Assembly (NCBI RefSeq): GCF_005145045.1
Contig: NZ_CP039691.1
Location: forward strand, 632,001-696,000
Reading direction: 5' to 3'
Length of the DNA stretch: 64,000 nt
Source: Agrobacterium larrymoorei
GTDB lineage: Bacteria > Pseudomonadota > Alphaproteobacteria > Rhizobiales > Rhizobiaceae
Below the pieces are notes generated by a model, which saw only the letters and a list, made by a program, of their open reading frames with translations, searched no databases and had not been told where the DNA came from. This document shows, piece by piece, positions 58,777 to 64,000 of this stretch (positions are counted from its first letter, which is position 1; the number at the start of each line of letters is the position of its first letter). Position numbers and translations under genes: made by a program.

Positions 58777-61700
58777 CTACTCCGCAGCCACACCCATCTT
58801 CAGGCGCTCCATCTCCTCAAGCGCGCGGCGGTATTCCACCGGCATGACCTTGCGGAATTTCGGGCGGTACTCGCTCCAGCGGTCGAGGATGTCCTTGGCG
58901 CGGTTGGAGTTGGTGTAGTGGAAGTGGTTGGAGATCATCTGGTAGAGGCGTTCCTCGTCATGGCGCGTCATGTCTTCGGAAACGTCAACACGTCCCTTGT
59001 GCATGAGGTCGCCGCCGTGGTGGTGCAGCTTTTCCAGCATGTCGTCTTCTTCCGGCACCGGCTCCAGCTCGACCATGGCCATGTTGCAGCGCTTGGCGAA
59101 ATCGCCCTTCTCATCCAGAACATAAGCCACGCCACCGGACATACCGGCTGCGAAGTTGCGGCCCGTTTCACCGAGAACGACGACGATACCCCCTGTCATA
59201 TATTCGCAGCCATGGTCGCCCACGCCTTCGACAACGGCGATTGCACCGGAGTTACGAACGGCGAAACGCTCACCCGCCACACCACGGAAATAGCACTCGC
59301 CGGTGATGGCACCGTAGAGCACGGTGTTGCCGACGATGATCGAATTTTCCGCGACGATGCGGGCATTTTCCGGCGGGCGCACGATGATGCGGCCACCTGA
59401 AAGACCCTTGCCGACATAGTCGTTACCATCGCCCACCAGATCGAAGGTGATGCCGCGGGCGAGGAACGCGCCGAAGGACTGACCCGCCGTGCCGCGCAGC
59501 AGCACGTGGATGGTGTCGTCCTTCAGGCCCTTGTGACCCCAACGCTTGGCAAGCGCGCCCGAAAGCATCGCACCGGCAGAGCGGTCTACGTTCTTGATCG
59601 GCACTTCGAAAACCACAGGTTCGCGGTTTTCCAGCGATGGCATGGACTTCTCGATCAGCTTGCGGTCGAGAATGTCATCGATCGGGTGCTTCTGCTTTTC
59701 GGTCCAGTAGGAAGCTGCCTTGGGGGCCTCGACCTTGTGGAAGATGCGGCTGAAATCGAGACCCTTGGCCTTCCAGTGCGCCAGCATCTCATCCTTCTCG
59801 AGCAGTTCGGAAGCGCCGATGATCTCATCCAGCTTGGACACGCCAAGCGAGGCGAGGATTTCGCGCACTTCTTCGGCCACGAAGAAGAAGTAGTTGATGA
59901 CGTGTTCCGGCGTGCCCTTGAAGCGCTTGCGCAGAACCGGGTCCTGCGTCGCAACGCCCACAGGGCAGGTGTTAAGATGGCACTTGCGCATCATGATGCA
60001 GCCAGCGGCAATCAGCGGAGCCGTCGCAAAGCCGAATTCATCTGCACCCAAAAGAGCGCCGATGATCACATCGCGACCGGTCTTCAGACCGCCATCCACC
60101 TGAAGCGCGATGCGCGAACGAAGGCCATTCAGCACCAGCGTTTGCTGCGTCTCGGCAAGGCCGATTTCCCATGGGGAACCGGCGTGCTTCAGCGAGGTGA
60201 GCGGAGACGCACCCGTGCCGCCATCGAAACCGGAAACGGTGATATGGTCAGCGCGCGCCTTGGCGACACCGGCGGCAACCGTGCCGACGCCGACTTCGGA
60301 GACGAGCTTCACGGAAACATCGGCTTCCGGGTTGACGTTCTTCAGGTCGTAGATCAGCTGCGCCAGATCTTCGATGGAGTAGATATCGTGGTGCGGCGGC
60401 GGCGAGATGAGGCCGACACCAGGTGTGGAGTGGCGGGTCTTGGCAACCGTCGCATCAACCTTGTGACCGGGCAGCTGGCCGCCTTCGCCGGGCTTTGCGC
60501 CCTGCGCGACCTTGATCTGCAGCATATCCGCATTCACGAGATATTCCGTCGTCACACCGAAGCGACCGGAGGCGATCTGCTTGATGGCGGAACGCTCGGG
60601 GTTTGGCTGGCCGTTCAACAGTGGCAGATAACGGTCGGATTCTTCGCCGCCTTCACCCGTGTTCGACTTACCGCCGATCTTGTTCATGGCAATCGCCAGC
60701 GTCGTATGTGCTTCACGGCTGATGGAGCCGAAGGACATGGCGCCGGTGGAGAAACGCTTGACGATCTCGACGGCAGGCTCGACCTCATCGACCGAGATCG
60801 GCTTGCGGCCCAATGCTTCGGCAGTCTTCACCTTGAACAGGCCGCGAATGGTGTTCATGCGCAGGTTGGTGTCGTTCACCATCTCCGCGAATTCGCGGTA
60901 GCGATCCTGGCTGTTACCGCGAACGGCGTGCTGAAGGGTCGCAACCGCATCCGGGCTCCAGGCATGGCTTTCGCCGCGCATGCGATAGGCATATTCGCCG
61001 CCGATATCCAGCGTGTTGGCGAGGATCGGGTCCTTGCCGAAGGCCGAGCTGTGACGCGATACGGTTTCTTCCGCAATTTCCGTCAGGCCCACGCCTTCGA
61101 TCTGCGTGGCGGTGCCGAAGAAATATTGCTCGACAAAGTCCGAAGCCAGACCGATGGCGTCGAAAATCTGCGCGCCGCAATAGGACTGGTAGGTGGAAAT
61201 GCCCATCTTGGACATGACCTTGAGAATGCCCTTACCGACAGCCTTGATGTAGCGGTAAACCACTTCATCGTCAGACACTTCCTTCGGAAACGCGCCGTGC
61301 TTGTGCATGTCGAGCAGCGTATCGAAGGCCAGATAGGGGTTGATCGCTTCTGCACCATAACCGGCCAGCAGGCAGAAATGGTGCACTTCACGCGGCTCAC
61401 CGGTTTCGACAACGAGGCCGACCGAGGTGCGCAGACCCTTGCGGATCAGGTGATGGTGGACGGCAGCGGTGGCCAGAAGCGCGGGGATCGCGATGCGATC
61501 TGGTCCCAGCTGACGGTCCGACAGCACGATGATGTTGTAACCACCGCGAACAGCCGATTCCGCACGCTCGCACAGGCGGTCCAGCATCTCCGGCATGCCT
61601 TCGGCACCGCGCTCCACATCATAGGTGAAGTCCAGCGTCTTGGTATCGAAACGGTCTTCCGTGTGGCCGATGGAGCGGATTTTTTCCAAGTCACCATTGG

Positions 61701-63519
61701 TCAGGATAGGCTGGCGCACTTCCAGACGCTTGGCGCGGGCTGCACCTTCATGGTCCAGAATGTTCGGGCGAGGACCGATGAAGGAAACGAGGCTCATCAC
61801 CAGCTCTTCACGGATCGGGTCGATCGGCGGGTTGGTGACCTGCGCGAAGTTCTGCTTGAAATAGGTATAGAGCAGCTTCGACTTTTCCGACATGGCCGAA
61901 ATCGGCGTGTCGGTGCCCATGGAACCGATAGCTTCCTGACCGGTCGTCGCCATGGGTGACATCAGAAGCTTGGTGTCTTCGCTGGTGTAACCAAAAGCCT
62001 GCTGACGGTCGAGCAGGGACACGTCGCGACGCAGCGCGCGCGGCTCCACCGGCTTCAGGTCTTCGAGGATCAGCTGGGTGCGGTCCAGCCAAGTGCGGTA
62101 AGGGTGCTTGGCGGCAAGCTCGTGCTTGACGTCTTCATCCGAGATGATCGCGCCCTTTTCCATGTCGATCAGCAGCATCTTGCCGGGCTGGAGACGCCAC
62201 TTCTTGACGATGCGCTCTTCCGGCACCGGTAGCGTACCGGCTTCGGATGCCATGATGATGCGGTCGTCATCGGTCACGAGATAACGGGCCGGACGCAGGC
62301 CGTTACGGTCCAGCGTTGCGCCGATCTGCTTGCCATCGGTAAAGGCAACGGCAGCCGGGCCGTCCCATGGCTCCATAAGAGCAGCGTGATATTCGTAAAA
62401 CGCCTTGCGCTCCTGCGACATGGACTGGTTGCCAGCCCATGCCTCGGGGATCAGCATCATCACGGCATGCGCCATGGAGTAGCCGCCACGCACGAGGAAT
62501 TCCAGCGCGTTGTCAAAGCAGGCCGTGTCCGACTGTCCTTCGTAAGAGATGGGCCAGAGCTTGGAAATATCATCGCCAAACAGCGGAGAAGCAACGGATG
62601 CCTGACGCGCCGCCATCCAGTTGACGTTGCCGCGCAGCGTGTTGATTTCCCCGTTATGCGCCACCATGCGGTATGGGTGCGCCAGCTTCCAGGATGGGAA
62701 GGTGTTGGTGGAGAAACGCTGGTGAACAAGCGCGACCGCGCTTTCGAAACGCGGGTCGGCCAGGTCCTTATAATAGGCACCAACCTGATAAGCGAGGAAC
62801 ATGCCCTTATAGACGATGGTCGAGGAAGACAGCGAAACCGGATAGAAATCCTGCGCTTCCTTGCCGCCGCCAGCATCATAGATGCGGTTGGACAGAACCT
62901 TGCGGATCAGGAAAAGCTGACGCTCGAAATCGGCATTGGTCGCGGCATCGCGCCCTGCGCCGATGAAGACCTGCACATGGTGCGGCTCCGTCGCGGCAAT
63001 ATCCTCGGCCTTGGACAGCGAAGAATTGTCGACCGGCACATCGCGGAAGCCCAGAAACTGCTGGCCTTCTTCGGCAATAACGTCGGCAATGACCTTCTTG
63101 TAATGCTCGATGCGCTCTGCATCACGCGGGAAGAAAATGTGACCGACGGCATATTCGCCAGCCTTCGGCAGCGTCACGCCCTGCTTTGCCATTTCCTCGC
63201 GGAAGAAACGGTCGGGGATCTGCACGAGAATGCCCGCGCCATCGCCCATCAGCGGGTCGGCGCCGACAGCGCCGCGATGCGTGAGGTTTTCGAGGATGAA
63301 CAGGCCGTCCTTGACGATCTGGTGAGACTTCTGACCCTTCATATGCGCCACGAAGCCGACGCCGCAGGCATCATGCTCGTTGCGTGGATCATACAGACCC
63401 TGTTTGGCAGGAAGACCACCAATCGACGCGCGCGCGGAAGCGGTCTCCGCACGGGCTTCGCCCGGACAGTCGTTGGTGAGATGTGCTTCGGCGTTGTCGT
63501 CTTCCAGCCTGATGGTCAT
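58777..63519 (-). CDS. gltB: Glutamate synthase large (alpha) subunit
   Basis: NADPH-GOGAT catalytic subunit, making two glutamates from glutamine and 2-oxoglutarate. The protein has 1580 residues from the ATG behind GGAGGG; an upstream frame adds six codons. A propeptide precedes the N-terminal nucleophile Cys in [17 protein letters not shown], start of the glutaminase domain. FMN and 3Fe-4S regions include [60 protein letters not shown] and [15 protein letters not shown], with the cluster cysteines. The C-terminal beta-helix has [20 protein letters not shown]. It is the first gene before vapB, vapC and gltD, all on the minus strand. Confidence 0.98.
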   Translation of the reverse strand: MTIRLEDDNAEAHLTNDCPGEARAETASARASIGGLPAKQGLYDPRNEHDACGVGFVAHMKGQKSHQIVKDGLFILENLTHRGAVGADPLMGDGAGILVQIPDRFFREEMAKQGVTLPKAGEYAVGHIFFPRDAERIEHYKKVIADVIAEEGQQFLGFRDVPVDNSSLSKAEDIAATEPHHVQVFIGAGRDAATNADFERQLFLIRKVLSNRIYDAGGGKEAQDFYPVSLSSSTIVYKGMFLAYQVGAYYKDLADPRFESAVALVHQRFSTNTFPSWKLAHPYRMVAHNGEINTLRGNVNWMAARQASVASPLFGDDISKLWPISYEGQSDTACFDNALEFLVRGGYSMAHAVMMLIPEAWAGNQSMSQERKAFYEYHAALMEPWDGPAAVAFTDGKQIGATLDRNGLRPARYLVTDDDRIIMASEAGTLPVPEERIVKKWRLQPGKMLLIDMEKGAIISDEDVKHELAAKHPYRTWLDRTQLILEDLKPVEPRALRRDVSLLDRQQAFGYTSEDTKLLMSPMATTGQEAIGSMGTDTPISAMSEKSKLLYTYFKQNFAQVTNPPIDPIREELVMSLVSFIGPRPNILDHEGAARAKRLEVRQPILTNGDLEKIRSIGHTEDRFDTKTLDFTYDVERGAEGMPEMLDRLCERAESAVRGGYNIIVLSDRQLGPDRIAIPALLATAAVHHHLIRKGLRTSVGLVVETGEPREVHHFCLLAGYGAEAINPYLAFDTLLDMHKHGAFPKEVSDDEVVYRYIKAVGKGILKVMSKMGISTYQSYCGAQIFDAIGLASDFVEQYFFGTATQIEGVGLTEIAEETVSRHSSAFGKDPILANTLDIGGEYAYRMRGESHAWSPDAVATLQHAVRGNSQDRYREFAEMVNDTNLRMNTIRGLFKVKTAEALGRKPISVDEVEPAVEIVKRFSTGAMSFGSISREAHTTLAIAMNKIGGKSNTGEGGEESDRYLPLLNGQPNPERSAIKQIASGRFGVTTEYLVNADMLQIKVAQGAKPGEGGQLPGHKVDATVAKTRHSTPGVGLISPPPHHDIYSIEDLAQLIYDLKNVNPEADVSVKLVSEVGVGTVAAGVAKARADHITVSGFDGGTGASPLTSLKHAGSPWEIGLAETQQTLVLNGLRSRIALQVDGGLKTGRDVIIGALLGADEFGFATAPLIAAGCIMMRKCHLNTCPVGVATQDPVLRKRFKGTPEHVINYFFFVAEEVREILASLGVSKLDEIIGASELLEKDEMLAHWKAKGLDFSRIFHKVEAPKAASYWTEKQKHPIDDILDRKLIEKSMPSLENREPVVFEVPIKNVDRSAGAMLSGALAKRWGHKGLKDDTIHVLLRGTAGQSFGAFLARGITFDLVGDGNDYVGKGLSGGRIIVRPPENARIVAENSIIVGNTVLYGAITGECYFRGVAGERFAVRNSGAIAVVEGVGDHGCEYMTGGIVVVLGETGRNFAAGMSGGVAYVLDEKGDFAKRCNMAMVELEPVPEEDDMLEKLHHHGGDLMHKGRVDVSEDMTRHDEERLYQMISNHFHYTNSNRAKDILDRWSEYRPKFRKVMPVEYRRALEEMERLKMGVAAE

Positions 63520-63882
63520 TTTTTGTCCCTCCTGCAAACATGTTGCATGACTTCACGCAGAGAGGCGGAGCCCGACCGAATCCTCTTTTAAGAGGCCGGA
63601 TCATTCTCCGCTTTTTCAATTTAGGACAGCATTGCTGTCTTAATTCTGATCGCAGAATGACAGAAAGCGCTCCCCTCCGCAAGGGCGTGCTTCAAAATAT
63701 AACCACGCTTCATGACGTGAAATTTCTCCAAAACCGCCGTCACGGTAATTTTCTTGTCTTTGTTCAACGAAATAATCGCTTTCGTTACCGGATTTGCCTT
63801 CATGCCGATAAGCCCATAAAAAGACATTCGTTTGGCCGTTGGCTCCAACGTCTGTCCTTCCAATCACTTGAAAGCGTGAACG
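63520..63882. other. Divergent intergenic region between gltB and the aldolase gene
   Basis: This 363-bp gap must contain the gltB promoter and that of the aldolase gene. Short open frames in it overlap and resemble nothing known. I do not see a clear NtrC or sigma-54 site. Confidence 0.4.
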
Positions 63883-64000
63883 ATGTTTTTTGCTTCTGAC
63901 AACTGGGCTGGCGCCCACCCCGCCATCAACGAACGACTGATGAAGGAGTCGACCCGTTTTGCCGCGGCCTATGGAACGAGCGAGCTGGACAAGGCCATCG
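63883..64000 (+). CDS. Low-specificity L-threonine aldolase (N-terminal part, cut by window end)
   Basis: An open frame runs from an ATG at 63883 to the end of the window without a stop, 39 codons plus one base. It reads MFFASDNWAGAHPAINERLM, then KESTRFAAAYGTSELDKAI. The opening F-A-S-D-N-x-x-G-x-H-P segment and AAYGTSELDKA are typical of pyridoxal-phosphate threonine aldolases and related beta-eliminating lyases, which cleave threonine to glycine and acetaldehyde. Only the start of the gene is visible, so identification rests on this short stretch. Confidence 0.75.
   Translation, partial: MFFASDNWAGAHPAINERLMKESTRFAAAYGTSELDKAI

Noticed and set aside
63621..63863. 80-codon minus-strand frame upstream of gltB
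   Set aside because: Overlaps another short frame in the promoter gap, with no family resemblance and no convincing ribosome site.

Overview
The window is a chromosome segment of an alphaproteobacterium, almost certainly Rhizobiaceae and closest in style to Agrobacterium/Rhizobium. The clues are high GC, the glgP-glgB-glgC-glgA-pgm-glgX order, a three-gene pntAA-pntAB-pntB transhydrogenase preceded by an aa3 oxidase subunit IV gene, the single-domain regulator CpdR beside tRNA-Val and an N-formylglutamate amidohydrolase, an MmgR/suhB-type small RNA, and a small heat-shock gene with a ROSE-like leader. I see no rRNA, insertion sequence, prophage or CRISPR array; it reads as core chromosome with a few odd insertions.

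Layout: (1) 0.3-3.9 kb, a TakP-like TRAP transporter whose binding-protein gene faces its two permease genes. (2) 4.3-7.7 kb, cytochrome oxidase subunit IV and the energy-coupled transhydrogenase. (3) 7.9-9.3 kb, a TPR lipoprotein and rpsU on the minus strand. (4) 9.6-15.0 kb, the heterotetrameric sarcosine oxidase operon soxB-DUF2511-like-soxD-soxA-soxG. (5) 15.2-18.1 kb, an exported alpha/beta hydrolase, an APC permease gene broken by an in-frame TGA, and a MaoC/NodN-like hydratase. (6) 18.2-29.7 kb, the glycogen cluster, with a 400-bp mosaic of palindromic repeats between pgm and glgX. (7) 29.9-40.2 kb, a TadG-like vWA protein, then a tight three-gene cassette (DUF2126 transglutaminase, circularly permuted ATP-grasp/Alpha-E fusion, second transglutaminase) divergent from a BacA/YddA-like ABC protein whose nucleotide-binding motifs are degraded. 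(8) 40.4-45.8 kb, thioesterase, tRNA-Val, cpdR, N-formylglutamate amidohydrolase, the small RNA, an inositol-phosphatase-family enzyme, a lysophospholipase-like hydrolase and hsp20. (9) 46-56.5 kb, hemH, a stomatin/NfeD pair, a nitrilase-family amidase, kpsF, an outer-membrane barrel, galU, a lytic transglycosylase, a catalytically degenerate DUF459 protein and a KGG stress protein. (10) 56.6-64 kb, gltB and gltD separated by an inserted vapBC toxin-antitoxin pair with a 34-bp palindromic operator, and the first 39 codons of a threonine aldolase running off the end.

Functional links: Pgm supplies glucose-1-phosphate to GlgC and GalU, GlgA and GlgB build glycogen, and GlgP and GlgX break it down. 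SoxBDAG oxidises sarcosine with tetrahydrofolate. PntAA/AB/B supplies NADPH, which the GltB/GltD pair uses for ammonium assimilation. The best candidate for an undescribed system is the transglutaminase/ATP-grasp/Alpha-E cassette at 31.3-38.0 kb; its domains are known but its product is not.
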